Program-made: the position numbers and the translations under genes
Assembly (NCBI GenBank): GCA_009927445.1
Contig: RFMZ01000228.1
Span: forward strand, 1 to 36,382
From: Betaproteobacteria bacterium
GTDB taxonomy: Bacteria; Pseudomonadota; Gammaproteobacteria; Burkholderiales; Burkholderiaceae
Length of the DNA: 36,382 bases
Reading direction: 5' to 3'
Shown here: piece by piece, positions 8,360 through 18,762 of the stretch
Position numbering within the stretch: the stretch's first letter is position 1
Layout of the letters: each line of letters starts with the position of its first letter
Notes under the pieces: model-generated
Databases searched by the model: none
Told to the model about the DNA's origin: nothing
The model's input: the letters and a program-made list of their open reading frames with translations, nothing else

Positions 8360-9262
8360 TTAATTTGAACGAATCATCGTACCAAAAGCTTGCTCAGTTA
8401 GAATTTCTAATAATAAAGAATGTTCAATCCTACCATCAATAATATGTACTGAATGAACGCCACTTCTTGCAGCATCTAAGGCTGATGATATTTTTGGTAA
8501 CATGCCACCTGATATCGTACCATCTGCAAATAACCGATCAATTTCCTGAGCTGATAAATCGGTGAGTAATTCACCCTCACGATTCATCACGCCAGGGATA
8601 TTTGTCATCATGACTAGCTTTTCGGCATTTAAAATCTCGGCCATTTTCCCAGCCACTAAATCCGCATTAATGTTATAGGCTCGCCCGTCCTCACCAAAGC
8701 CAATGGGAGAAATAACAGGGATAAACGCATCATCCTGCAGGGCTTTGACTACAGCAGGATTAATAGAGCTAATTTCACCTACAAAACCTAAATCAATCGA
8801 TTTCGAAGCATCATTTCGATCGGTCATTAACATTTTTTTTGCTTTAATTAACCCGCCATCCTTGCCGGTTAATCCAACAGCTTGGCCACCAAACTGGTTA
8901 ATCATCATCACGATATCTTGCTGAACCTCACCGCCTAATACCCACTCGACAACTTCCATCGTCTCATCATCGGTGACGCGCATGCCTTGTACAAAAGTTC
9001 CTTCTTTACCGATTTTCTTTAAAGCGTCATCTATTTGGGGTCCGCCGCCATGAACCACAACCGGATTCATGCCAACGAGTTTTAAAAGAATCACATCCCG
9101 CGCAAAACTTTCTTTTAAGCGCTCTTCAATCATCGCGTTTCCACCATACTTAATGACGATTGTCTTACCATGATACTGACGAATATACGGTAATGCCTCA
9201 GCAAGTATTTCTGCTTTTAAGGCCGGCGCAATATCGCCAAGACTTAGGTCTTTATGTTCCAT
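8360..9262 (-). CDS. argB: N-acetylglutamate kinase
   Basis: ArgB phosphorylates N-acetylglutamate in the second step of arginine synthesis. Amino-acid-kinase motifs are KYGGNAM (residues 38-44) for phosphate binding, [10 protein letters not shown] (69-78) for the substrate loop, and SGGMLPKI near residue 252. The N-terminal helix ahead of the kinase core ([16 protein letters not shown]) is the feature linked to hexamer formation and arginine feedback in the arginine-sensitive class; that regulation is inferred. It heads the argB-slmA-metX-metW-ampG run, and slmA's probable ATG lies only 4 bases after its stop. Confidence 0.96.
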   Translation of the reverse strand: MEHKDLSLGDIAPALKAEILAEALPYIRQYHGKTIVIKYGGNAMIEERLKESFARDVILLKLVGMNPVVVHGGGPQIDDALKKIGKEGTFVQGMRVTDDETMEVVEWVLGGEVQQDIVMMINQFGGQAVGLTGKDGGLIKAKKMLMTDRNDASKSIDLGFVGEISSINPAVVKALQDDAFIPVISPIGFGEDGRAYNINADLVAGKMAEILNAEKLVMMTNIPGVMNREGELLTDLSAQEIDRLFADGTISGGMLPKISSALDAARSGVHSVHIIDGRIEHSLLLEILTEQAFGTMIRSN

Positions 9263-9294
9263 GGTTGTTTAAATAGGATGTAAATTAATAAAAG

Positions 9295-9304
9295 AAGATA
9301 TCTT
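9295..9304. repeat. 10-bp perfect palindrome upstream of argB
   Basis: AAGATATCTT is a perfect palindrome about 33 bases before the argB start. It is short and AT-rich, so it may be chance; an operator role is a guess. The rest of 9263-9472 shows no gene and no convincing consensus promoter. Confidence 0.3.
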
Positions 9305-9453
9305 TATGGGTATTCAAAGTTTTCGCAGAATATTGCTAATATACTCTCCCATACTCAACAATTCATTAGTATTTTCAATTTTTAATTGGAATTAGAAAAC
9401 TTGGTGGTCTATCTGCAACGTCAAAGCGTCTTTAAATCATTATCAGATATTAG

Positions 9454-9470
9454 AAGAAAACGCTTTTCTT
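9454..9470 (-). terminator. weak hairpin just after dksA
   Basis: Seven-base arms AAGAAAA and TTTTCTT flank a 3-base loop 3 bases after the dksA-like stop codon. The stem is AT-rich and the following T tract is broken, so termination here would be weak. Confidence 0.35.
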
Positions 9471-9472
9471 GT

Positions 9473-10210
9473 TTAGTCCCCAAAAAGTTTCTGCCTTAAC
9501 TCCCTACGCTCCTGAGCCTCAAGGGAAAGATTTGCGGTTGGCCTAGCCAGTAAACGCGCCACACCAATTGCCTCACCAGTCTCCTCACACCAACCATAAT
9601 CTCCAGATTCAATGCGAGCCAAGGCTTGTTCGACTTTTTTCAAAAGCTTGCGTTCGCGATCCCGCGTTCTTAACTCAAGAGCGTGCTCTTCTTCAATAGT
9701 TGCACGGTCCGCAGGGTCCGGTACCAAAATATTATCGCGCAGATTTTCAGTTGTTGTATCAGCATTTTTCAAAATATCTTCACGTAATCTTGCCAGCTTT
9801 TCCTTAAAAAAGTCTAACTGAGATTTACTCATATAGTCTTTTTCTGACATTTTTACTAATACCGCTTCAGTAATCAATTCTGAGGATATTGAGGCAGTTG
9901 ACTTCTTTTCTTTGGTAATCATCAATTTGTTTGTTGCATTCTTGTTAGTTGCAGCGCTAGCCGATACTTTGGCCACCACGATTGGTTTAATTTTTTCAGC
10001 CGGTTTAGTCTGAACTACTTTTTTTGCCTTTACCGCAGGCGATACTTTAGTTACTGACCTTGCCTTCGCTGCAGGCGCTGACTTAGCCGCAGGCATTGCC
10101 TTTATAGCGGACTTGGCTTTTACTATTGGTAAAGCCTTTACCACACGCTTTACCTCAGTAGTCTTGGCCAAGCCAGTTTTTTTAATGATCTTTTTCGCCA
10201 CTGTAACCAT
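9473..10210 (-). CDS. dksA: DksA-family RNA polymerase-binding regulator with long basic N-terminal tail
   Basis: DksA works with ppGpp in the secondary channel of RNA polymerase. The C-terminal 120 residues are DksA: coiled-coil arms, the tip DPADRA at 165-170 with both aspartates, and a TraR/DksA zinc-finger region. Of the four zinc ligands only C208 remains; the other positions are T211, S229 and A232, a pattern I know from betaproteobacterial DksA. Residues 1 to about 120 are a Lys/Ala/Val/Pro tail with repeated AK and PAxKA units, like histone H1. At 245 residues it is far longer than the usual 150. AGGAGA (complement of 10218-10223) gives a strong ribosome-binding site for the ATG. It may bind DNA as well as polymerase. 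Confidence 0.85.
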   Translation of the reverse strand: MVTVAKKIIKKTGLAKTTEVKRVVKALPIVKAKSAIKAMPAAKSAPAAKARSVTKVSPAVKAKKVVQTKPAEKIKPIVVAKVSASAATNKNATNKLMITKEKKSTASISSELITEAVLVKMSEKDYMSKSQLDFFKEKLARLREDILKNADTTTENLRDNILVPDPADRATIEEEHALELRTRDRERKLLKKVEQALARIESGDYGWCEETGEAIGVARLLARPTANLSLEAQERRELRQKLFGD

Positions 10211-10329
10211 ATTTGTATCTCCTGTGTAATTTACACACTTTTTATTACTCTACAATTTTTATTCCCGAATCATTCCTAACTTGTAACTTTGACAAAATTT
10301 AAAGGCAAATTGTAACTTCACTTGGTAGA

Positions 10330-11367
10330 CTACACCAAACACCCCTCTAATCCCATCAAAAGTGTATCTTTTGGCAAGTCAGTCCCAATAAAAACAATCT
10401 TCGTTTGCTTTTGCTCAGTGGCAGCCCATGGGCCTGCCATATCACTCCCCATCATTTCATGGACGCCTTGCAAAACCACCTTACGATTAGACCCCTTGAT
10501 GTATAAAACCCCTTTATATCTCATGAGTTTAGGGCCAAAAACACTCAGAATGCCACCTAAAAAGTCTTCTAACTTCTTATGCTCAAAAGGTCGCTCACTT
10601 CTAAACACAAATGACTGAATTTTATCGGTATGGCCGTGGTGATGCTCATGTCCATGATCATGGTCATGATGCTCATGACCATGATCATGGCCGCAGTCAT
10701 CGTGGTTATCTTGGGCTAAAAAATGCGGGTCAATATCTAATTTTGCGTTCAAATTAAATCCGTGCAGGTCAAAAACCTCATCTAAATTAACAACACCTTG
10801 TTGAATTTCTTTAATGGGCGCTTTGGGATTCATATGAATTAAGCGATTTCTTAATGCACTACGCGTTTTTTCATCCACCACATCCGTCTTCGTAATAAAA
10901 ATCTGATCAGCAAAGCCGACCTGTGCCTGCGCCTCTTCATGCTCACTTAACTGGGCGTCTCCATGCTTAGCATCCACTAAAGTTACTATAGCGTCTAATA
11001 CATAATGATCAGCCACATCATCATCCATAAAAAAGGTTTGGGCAACCGGCCCCGGATTTGCAATCCCCGTTGTCTCTATCACAACCCGCTCAAATTGAAT
11101 CGTTTTACTCTTGCGCTGATCCCAGAGCTGCTTTAACGCTTCTACTAAGTCGCCACGAATAGTACAGCAAACACAACCATTACTCATTTGAACAATTTGC
11201 TCATTACTCTCTTGGATCAAAATTTCATTATCAATATTTTCTTCACCAAACTCATTTTCAATGACGGCAATTTTCTTACCGTGATTAGTCGTTAAGATGT
11301 GTTTAAGTAAGGTGGTTTTTCCACTGCCTAAAAAGCCAGTGAGAATTGTTACCGGAATCAGTGCCAT
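10330..11367 (-). CDS. COG0523 GTPase, probable zinc metallochaperone (CobW/ZigA/YjiA type)
   Basis: A G3E-family GTPase of 345 residues. Walker A is GFLGSGKT (11-18), the metal-binding CxCC motif is CVCC (65-68), the guanine-specificity motif is TKTD, and the C-terminal CobW_C domain ends the protein. Residues 222-246 form a loop with 13 histidines and one cysteine nearby, typical of zinc-handling members. The family inserts or delivers metals, often zinc under starvation. AGGTAG before the ATG is a usable ribosome-binding site. There is no cobalamin gene nearby, which argues against a true CobW. A Zur-like palindrome overlaps the likely -35, which supports zinc control. Confidence 0.88.
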   Translation of the reverse strand: MALIPVTILTGFLGSGKTTLLKHILTTNHGKKIAVIENEFGEENIDNEILIQESNEQIVQMSNGCVCCTIRGDLVEALKQLWDQRKSKTIQFERVVIETTGIANPGPVAQTFFMDDDVADHYVLDAIVTLVDAKHGDAQLSEHEEAQAQVGFADQIFITKTDVVDEKTRSALRNRLIHMNPKAPIKEIQQGVVNLDEVFDLHGFNLNAKLDIDPHFLAQDNHDDCGHDHGHEHHDHDHGHEHHHGHTDKIQSFVFRSERPFEHKKLEDFLGGILSVFGPKLMRYKGVLYIKGSNRKVVLQGVHEMMGSDMAGPWAATEQKQTKIVFIGTDLPKDTLLMGLEGCLV

Positions 11368-11392
11368 ATGTCTACCTAATTAAAATTACTTC

Positions 11393-11422
11393 ATTTTGCT
11401 TCAACATGATCTAATATAACAA
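11393..11422 (-). promoter_or_regulatory. candidate promoter of the COG0523 gene
   Basis: Minus-strand -35 TTGTTA (11422-11417) and -10 CAAAAT (11398-11393) are 18 bases apart. The -35 lies inside the Zur-like box. Neither hexamer is perfect. Confidence 0.35.
11407..11421. promoter_or_regulatory. Zur-like operator
   Basis: The 15 bases match the palindrome TGTTATANTATAACA (core of the proteobacterial Zur consensus as I recall it) at 12 of 14 fixed positions. One half-site, on the minus strand TGTTATA, is perfect. It lies 40 bases upstream of a His-rich COG0523 GTPase, a gene class often repressed by Zur, and overlaps the putative -35. Confidence 0.45.
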
Positions 11423-11436
11423 TCTTCTTCAGAATC

Positions 11437-12642
11437 CTATATTCTTTCTAACATCAAGCCCTTCAAATAGTTCCCTTCAGGGAAACTAGATAATTTAGGG
11501 TGGTCTAGCCCCGAAGTCAAGCGCTTTAGTACTCGAAATCCCAGCTTTGGGTCTTTTTGATGGGTTGCAGCCTCTTGGGCAGCCAAAAAAACCGTTTGGT
11601 CAAATAATTCGAGGTCCATTGCACCTGAACATGAAAAAGTCAGCAGTAAGCCATTCGGACGCAACATTTGCATTGCCGATCGATTGATTTCCTTGTACGC
11701 CTTTTTGGCGCGCAACAAATGCTGCGCTGACGGGGCAAATTTTGGTGGATCTAAAATAATCATATCAAACTGCTCACCACCCTCACGGTACTTCTTTAGC
11801 AAATCAAATGCGTCCGCATCAACCCATTTGGCTTTAGATGGGTCTAAATGATTTAAGGCGAGTTGACGACTAGCGATTGCTAAGGCATCGCCCGAGGAGT
11901 CAACTGAAATCACCTCCCTCGCACCACCTTGAAGAGCCGCTAATGAAAAGCCCCCGGTATAACAAAACATGTTAAGAACTCTTAATCCTGAGGATAACTT
12001 CGCCACCTCTAGGCGATTATCCCGCTGATCAATATAAAAGCCCGTCTTATGTCCCTTTGTCGGATCAATTAAATACTGAATTTGATTTTCTTGAACAATG
12101 AATTCAGTATCAGATAACTCACCCTTTAAAACCCCACTCGCCAAGCTAAGTCCCTCTCGCTCACGCACTGCAGCATCAGATCTTTCATAAATACAATGGC
12201 AAGCACTCTGATCTTCCAAAATTTGGACAATGGCTTCTTTCCAAAATTCGACTCCAGCACTTAAAAATTGACAGACTAAAGTCTGGTTGTACTGATCAAC
12301 AATGAGCCCTGGCAGGCCATCTGCCTCTCCAAAAATCAAGCGGATAGCGCTCGTCTGAACCACCCATTTTTTTCGGTGTGCTAGAGCAATTGCTATTTTT
12401 CTTTTGAAAAAAGCATGATCAATCGGCTCACTTTCATCCCATGACCAAATTCTGGCGCGAATCTGTGACATCGGGCTGTAAGCTGCACGGCCAATAAACC
12501 GTCCACTATCGCTCTTTACAGTGACTGTCGAACCCGAAGTAATCTTTCCTTCATAGCCAACCACGGCGCTAGCAAATATCCAAGGGTGATGATTCATTGG
12601 TGAGCGCTCTTTACCAGCGCCAAGAATAATAGTAGCTTGCAT
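11437..12642 (-). CDS. rlmI: RlmI-type class I SAM-dependent rRNA methyltransferase (PUA + methyltransferase)
   Basis: A 401-residue protein with an N-terminal PUA RNA-binding domain (HPWIFASAVVGYEG... GRFIGRAAYSP), a central linker, and a Rossmann methyltransferase with LNMFCYTGGFSLAAL for SAM binding and the catalytic-region DPPKFAPS. E. coli RlmI methylates C1962 of 23S rRNA to m5C; the same site is inferred here from length and domain order. A second conserved cysteine of this family appears in LTFSCSGAMD. It begins 5 bases after xerC and ends the gatCAB operon. Confidence 0.85.
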   Translation of the reverse strand: MQATIILGAGKERSPMNHHPWIFASAVVGYEGKITSGSTVTVKSDSGRFIGRAAYSPMSQIRARIWSWDESEPIDHAFFKRKIAIALAHRKKWVVQTSAIRLIFGEADGLPGLIVDQYNQTLVCQFLSAGVEFWKEAIVQILEDQSACHCIYERSDAAVREREGLSLASGVLKGELSDTEFIVQENQIQYLIDPTKGHKTGFYIDQRDNRLEVAKLSSGLRVLNMFCYTGGFSLAALQGGAREVISVDSSGDALAIASRQLALNHLDPSKAKWVDADAFDLLKKYREGGEQFDMIILDPPKFAPSAQHLLRAKKAYKEINRSAMQMLRPNGLLLTFSCSGAMDLELFDQTVFLAAQEAATHQKDPKLGFRVLKRLTSGLDHPKLSSFPEGNYLKGLMLERI

Positions 12643-12647
12643 CTGTG

Positions 12648-13655
12648 TTATGTCTTTTCTGCTTTAGCACGCGGATGCGCCATATCGTAGACCTGTGCGA
12701 GGTGTTGAAAATCTAATGCGGTATAAATTTGAGTACTCCCAATACTTACATGTCCAAGCATCTCCTGCACTGCTCTTAAATCATGGGATGATTGCAGCAC
12801 ATGACTCGCAAAACTATGCCTTAACATGTGTGGATGTACATGCACTGGTAAGCCAGAGCGCAATGCTAATTGTTTTAATCTGGCCTGTACAGTCCTTGGC
12901 GATATCCTAGTCAATTTTTCGTTAATAAATAATGGTCCATCTGGGGCCTTTAATTGCTCCTGGCGACAGTCGCGCCAAAGCACTAAAGCACGCATCGCCT
13001 CTTTTCCTATTGGCACTATGCGGCGCTTATTACCTTTACCCAAGACAGTGACTTCAGCACTAACCCAGTCTACCCAACCCGATGAATCCTTTGCATAGAC
13101 TTGTGTCTGAAAATAATTAATCCCTAATATTTCCGAAAGCCGGAGTCCAGATGAGTACAGTAACTCAATCATCGCATGATCGCGCTGACGTATCCAAGAG
13201 GCTTCACCATTATTCCTATCATCTATTGCTGACTTACAATGCGCTTCCTGCTTAGCACGCTCCATAAGAACCTGAGCATATTCCACACTTAATGCCTTGG
13301 GAAGTGATTTTGCTTTTTTAGGTGGACGAAGACCTTGCACAGGATTTAACAACATCGTATAACTAAATAACCTAGGCCCTTCCAATACCAGCCACTCAAA
13401 AAATGTTCGCCAGGATGAAATCATCCTAGCTAAAGATCTCGCTGATAATCCGTTCGCATGTAATTTACTAACCCAAACCCTAATATGGTGCCCCTGAACT
13501 AGATCCCAACTGATGTTATTCAGGTTTATAAAATTATGCAGCTTGATTAAATCCTGTTGGTAAGCTTTTAATGTGTGGGGTGAGAACTGTCGAATACAGC
13601 GCAATTCCTCTAAAAAAAGCTCTACTTCCTTACTTAGTTGAACATCCGCACGCAT
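12648..13655 (-). CDS. xerC: tyrosine recombinase XerC
   Basis: XerC with XerD resolves chromosome dimers at dif. The N-terminal SAM-like domain shows LRCIRQFSPHTLKAY. All catalytic residues are visible: R172 (SGLRLSE), K207 (GKGNK), H276 and R279 (HMLRHS), H302 (LGHVSI) and Y311 (IYT). At 335 residues it is longer than the usual 300, with insertions near residues 93-105 and 138-152. The start overlaps the DUF484 stop by one base (TAATG). The pairing with DUF484 is a standard arrangement and argues for XerC over a phage integrase. Confidence 0.95.
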   Translation of the reverse strand: MRADVQLSKEVELFLEELRCIRQFSPHTLKAYQQDLIKLHNFINLNNISWDLVQGHHIRVWVSKLHANGLSARSLARMISSWRTFFEWLVLEGPRLFSYTMLLNPVQGLRPPKKAKSLPKALSVEYAQVLMERAKQEAHCKSAIDDRNNGEASWIRQRDHAMIELLYSSGLRLSEILGINYFQTQVYAKDSSGWVDWVSAEVTVLGKGNKRRIVPIGKEAMRALVLWRDCRQEQLKAPDGPLFINEKLTRISPRTVQARLKQLALRSGLPVHVHPHMLRHSFASHVLQSSHDLRAVQEMLGHVSIGSTQIYTALDFQHLAQVYDMAHPRAKAEKT

Positions 13656-14299
13656 TAATCAACCTGGAAACGACTTAATGCTGCAGCGGCTAAATTACCT
13701 AATTGCTCTAAATAAACAAGGCCCATCTCCGGTAAAAACTTTTCTTTATCCGCACTAAGCATCAGAACTACACCAAGAGTTCGACCATTGTGTCGAAGTA
13801 GTAACGCTGCAAAACTGCCATCAGTTAGGTCACGGTGATGCGATAAAAATAATGGCTCCACATCATGCGCTCCGCAGCAAATGCCTTTTTGAAGCTTTTC
13901 TATATCAAATGAGCTTAAATGCTCAACCGAAACAAACTTGACCTGGCCAATTTCAAATAATTCATTTAAACCTTCTGTAATTCTTATGCGTGTTTGCTCT
14001 TCATCTTTAGTAGCCAATAAACCCTCTAGCCACTGAACCATGAGGGATTGCGTCTTGTCATTTTCAGAACCAAACCGCAGCATATCTGAAAGTCGTCGAT
14101 TTAAGTCTCTATTTTGGTTTCGTAAAACGTGCATCTGCTTTTCTTGTAAAGAAACAGCACGGCCACTATGTGAGTTGGCTAATTCCATTTTCGTGAGTAA
14201 TTCTGCGTGACGCTCAAAAAAACCTGGTGTACTTAATAACCACTGCGCGACTAATTGCTCTCTTTCAACTTGCGACGCATCTAACTCTGGGCTGGACAT
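13655..14299 (-). CDS. DUF484 family protein (GAF-like)
   Basis: A 214-residue DUF484 protein. The N-terminal signature VAQWLLSTPGFFERHAELLTKMELANSHSGRAVSLQEKQ-type block, a short helical stretch, and a C-terminal GAF-like domain with FAALLLRHNGRTLGVVLMLSADKEKF fit the family. It is commonly found beside xerC, as here, but its function is not known. No membrane segment or signal peptide. It starts 11 bases after gatB ends. Confidence 0.85.
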   Translation of the reverse strand: MSSPELDASQVEREQLVAQWLLSTPGFFERHAELLTKMELANSHSGRAVSLQEKQMHVLRNQNRDLNRRLSDMLRFGSENDKTQSLMVQWLEGLLATKDEEQTRIRITEGLNELFEIGQVKFVSVEHLSSFDIEKLQKGICCGAHDVEPLFLSHHRDLTDGSFAALLLRHNGRTLGVVLMLSADKEKFLPEMGLVYLEQLGNLAAAALSRFQVD

Positions 14300-14310
14300 A
14301 TCAAATCTCT

Positions 14311-15798
14311 TTAGGTTGGGGTAAGTTTTTGTTTGAGAAGCGCGTTGACTTGAGCTGGGTTAGCCTTACCTTTGGAAGCCTTCATAATCTGACCAACTAA
14401 AGCATTAAACGCTTTTTCTTTGCCGCTGCGATACTCTTCGACTGATTTTGTATTCGCCAATAATACTTCATCAATAATTAATTCGATTGCACCAGTATCA
14501 CTAATTTGTCTTAAGCCCTCTTGATCGATAACCTGATCAACTACGCCTTCTAATTGCAATGGCTCTTTTTGCCCACGCTCCCATAAAAGCGTAAATATTT
14601 CTTTAGCAATCTTATTAGAAATCGTGCCGTCTTGTAACCTTTTTAATAACTCAGCTAAATGGACTGGCAGAACCGGAGATTGCCAAGCCCGAAGACCATC
14701 TCGGTTAAGTGCAAAAGCAAAATCACCTGTCATTAAATTAGCAGCAGCCTTCACCATGGATTGATCAATTTTCTCGATTAATTCCATAAAAAATTCCGCT
14801 GTCTCTCGATCCTGCGTTAGTAGAGTTGAATCATAGCTACTCAAACCATAAGCTGTCTGCCACCGCCCCCTTAGCTCTGCCGGCAAAGGTGGCATTAAAT
14901 CTTGAATTTGAGCAATCCACTCTTTAGAAATGTTTACTGGTAATAGGTCTGGGTCTGGAAAATACCGATAATCCTGCGCATCCTCTTTACTGCGCATACT
15001 GCGCGTCTCACCTCGATCTGGGTCATATAGCCGAGTCTCTTGCTTGACGATACCGCCATCTTCGATTAATTCGATTTGGCGGCGTACCTCAAATTGAATA
15101 GCCTCTTCTAAAAATTTAAACGAATTCAAATTTTTAATCTCACAGCGCGTGCCAAATTTGATTTCTCCTTGATGCCTGACCGAGACATTTGCGTCACATC
15201 GAAACGATCCCTCTTGCATATTCCCATCACAAATACCAAGCCACATGACTAAGGCGTGCAACTGTTTGGCATAGGCCACCGCCTCGGCAGCACTTCGCAT
15301 GACAGGTTCGGTAACTATTTCTAATAGGGGTGTACCTGCTCTATTTAAATCAATACCACTAGACAGCTCACCATGGGGGCCTGCAAAATCTTCATGTAAT
15401 GATTTTCCGGCATCTTCTTCTAAATGCGCCCGAGTTAATACAACCTCTTTTTCTTTGCCATTGACATCTATTCGTAAAGAACCGCCCACCACCACTGGTA
15501 AATCCATTTGGCTAATTTGATATCCCTTAGGTAAATCTGGGTAAAAATAATTTTTACGGGCAAATACACTCACAGGGGCAATCTTTGATCCTAAAGCTAA
15601 ACCTAACCGGATTGCGTGACTAACTACCTCTCTGTTTAATACTGGCAAGGTGCCGGGTAAGGCTAAATCTACCGCACAAGCTTGCACATTAGGTGATGCT
15701 CCAAATGCAATACTCGCGCCACTAAATATTTTTGACTTCGTTAAGAGCTGCGCATGCGTCTCTAGCCCAATGACCACTTCCCACTCACGCTGAGTCAT
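14311..15798 (-). CDS. gatB: aspartyl/glutamyl-tRNA amidotransferase subunit B
   Basis: GatB is the tRNA-binding, kinase-like subunit of GatCAB, which amidates misacylated Asp-tRNA(Asn) or Glu-tRNA(Gln). The N-terminus [12 protein letters not shown], the block [15 protein letters not shown] and the C-terminal YqeY-like helical domain ending in [17 protein letters not shown] are all present. Length (495 aa) is normal. The ATG overlaps gatA by four bases. Confidence 0.96.
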   Translation of the reverse strand: MTQREWEVVIGLETHAQLLTKSKIFSGASIAFGASPNVQACAVDLALPGTLPVLNREVVSHAIRLGLALGSKIAPVSVFARKNYFYPDLPKGYQISQMDLPVVVGGSLRIDVNGKEKEVVLTRAHLEEDAGKSLHEDFAGPHGELSSGIDLNRAGTPLLEIVTEPVMRSAAEAVAYAKQLHALVMWLGICDGNMQEGSFRCDANVSVRHQGEIKFGTRCEIKNLNSFKFLEEAIQFEVRRQIELIEDGGIVKQETRLYDPDRGETRSMRSKEDAQDYRYFPDPDLLPVNISKEWIAQIQDLMPPLPAELRGRWQTAYGLSSYDSTLLTQDRETAEFFMELIEKIDQSMVKAAANLMTGDFAFALNRDGLRAWQSPVLPVHLAELLKRLQDGTISNKIAKEIFTLLWERGQKEPLQLEGVVDQVIDQEGLRQISDTGAIELIIDEVLLANTKSVEEYRSGKEKAFNALVGQIMKASKGKANPAQVNALLKQKLTPT

Positions 15799-17317
15799 GA
15801 GACTTCTCCATTACTTGCGGGTGGAGCCAAAAGCGGGGATTGCTGTAAGTGCCAATTACTTGCTTGCTGAAAATAGTCGGCTATCTGTAACATGCGCGCT
15901 TCCGAAAAGTAATTTCCAATAATTTGTAAACCAATTGGCATCTTACTGGTACTGCATCCACAGGGGATACTCATCGCTGGTAAGCCCGCAAGATTAGGAC
16001 TTAATGTGTAAATATCCTCCAAATACATTTGGACTGGATCACTCGACTTTTCCGAGAACTTCCATGCCACACCTGGCGCAACTGGCCCCATCAATACATC
16101 ACACTCTAAAAACGTATTCTGAAAATCTTGCGCAATAATTCGACGTATTTTTTGTGCTTGTAAATAATAGGCGTCGTAATAACCTTGAGAAAGTACATAA
16201 GTGCCAATTAAAATTCGTCTTTTTACTTCCGCCCCAAACCCTTCTGCACGCGAGCGTTCATACATTTGAGCTAAATTCTTATAATCTGCAGAACGGTGGC
16301 CGTACCTTACACCGTCATATCGACTTAAATTACTCGAAGCCTCGGCAGGCGCTAATACATAATAGGTTGGTATGGATAACTCTGTTTTTGGTAAAGACAC
16401 ATCAACGCAAACTGCCCCTAAGCCCTCAAACGCTCGCAGGGCATTCTCTACTGCCGTCCTGACTTCACCATCTAATCCATCTGAAAAATATTCCTTTGGG
16501 ACCCCTATACGTAAACCCTGAAGTGGTTTATCAACTAGATTATTTTTATCTAACCAAGGTTTTCCTAAGTGCCGACAATAATCTTCGTTGTCTTTTTCTA
16601 AAGAACTGGAGTCTTTAGGATCATGTCCCGCAATCGCATTCATGATTAAAGAGCAATCTTTAGCATTTTTACCCATCGGACCAGCCTGATCTAGAGAAGA
16701 TGCATAAGCAATCATGCCGTATCTCGAAACCCTACCATAGCTTGGCTTAAGCCCAGTTAACCCACAAAAAGCTGCCGGTTGTCGGATCGATCCGCCCGTA
16801 TCTGTGCCAGTTGCAATTGGGGCTAAGCCCGCTGCGACGGCTGCTGCCGATCCTCCTGAAGACCCACCAGGTACACGCTCCAAATTCCAGGGATTCAAAG
16901 TCGGGCCATAGGCCGAGTTTTCGTTGGAAGACCCCATCGCAAACTCATCCATATTTGTCTTACCTAAACTCACCATCCCAGCACCATCTAAACCAAGCCG
17001 CTCTACAACAGTTGCATCAAACGGACTCGTATAGTTAGCTAAGATTTTCGATCCGGCGGTTGATTTCCAAACTTTGGTGACAAACACGTCTTTGTGAGCA
17101 ATTGGAATACCAGTCAAAGGACCGCCTTTGCCCTCCCGAATTAATAAATCAGCTTGCCGAGCTTGCGCCATAGAGGTTTCTGGCTGAACATCTAAAAATG
17201 CATTTAAATGCTTCAATTGACTAATTCGCTCTAAGAAAAACGATGTCAAACCAACACTATCAATCAACCCTTGCTGAAGGGAATTTTGCAATTGCGTTAA
17301 GTTTTGTAGATGCCAAT

Positions 17318-17321
<4 letters not shown>
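15795..17321 (-). CDS. gatA: aspartyl/glutamyl-tRNA amidotransferase subunit A
   Basis: GatA is the amidase subunit that frees ammonia from glutamine. The Ser-cisSer-Lys triad is K77 (AHKDVF), the serine of GGSSGG near 154, and S178 in GTDTGGS. The amidase-signature block runs from about residue 150 to 205. Length (508 aa) is slightly above the usual 485-495. Four-base overlaps join it to gatC upstream and gatB downstream, so the three subunits are made from one mRNA. Confidence 0.96.
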
Positions 17322-18730
<1,409 letters not shown>

Positions 18731-18734
18731 GTTC

Positions 18735-18759
18735 ACACCCCCTTTAAATTTAGAGGTGT
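18735..18759 (+). promoter_or_regulatory. hairpin covering the mreC ribosome-binding site
   Basis: ACACC (18735-18739) can pair with GGTGT (18755-18759), and further inner pairs are possible. The 3' arm includes most of the mreC ribosome-binding site AGAGGTG (18752-18758). This could lower mreC translation relative to mreB. Confidence 0.35.
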
Positions 18760-18762
18760 ACA

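Noticed and set aside
9850..10200. Repetitive GC-varied DNA within the DksA-like gene
   Set aside because: It encodes the Lys/Ala/Pro tail; the repetition follows from amino-acid composition, not from a separate repeat element.
10630..10704. Short DNA repeats of CATGATCATG type that resemble a tandem repeat array
   Set aside because: They encode the His-rich loop of the COG0523 GTPase in frame, which explains the repetition.
12648..13655. Tyrosine recombinase as a sign of a mobile island
   Set aside because: Its position between DUF484 and housekeeping genes and its sequence indicate the core XerC; no attachment repeats or phage genes are nearby.
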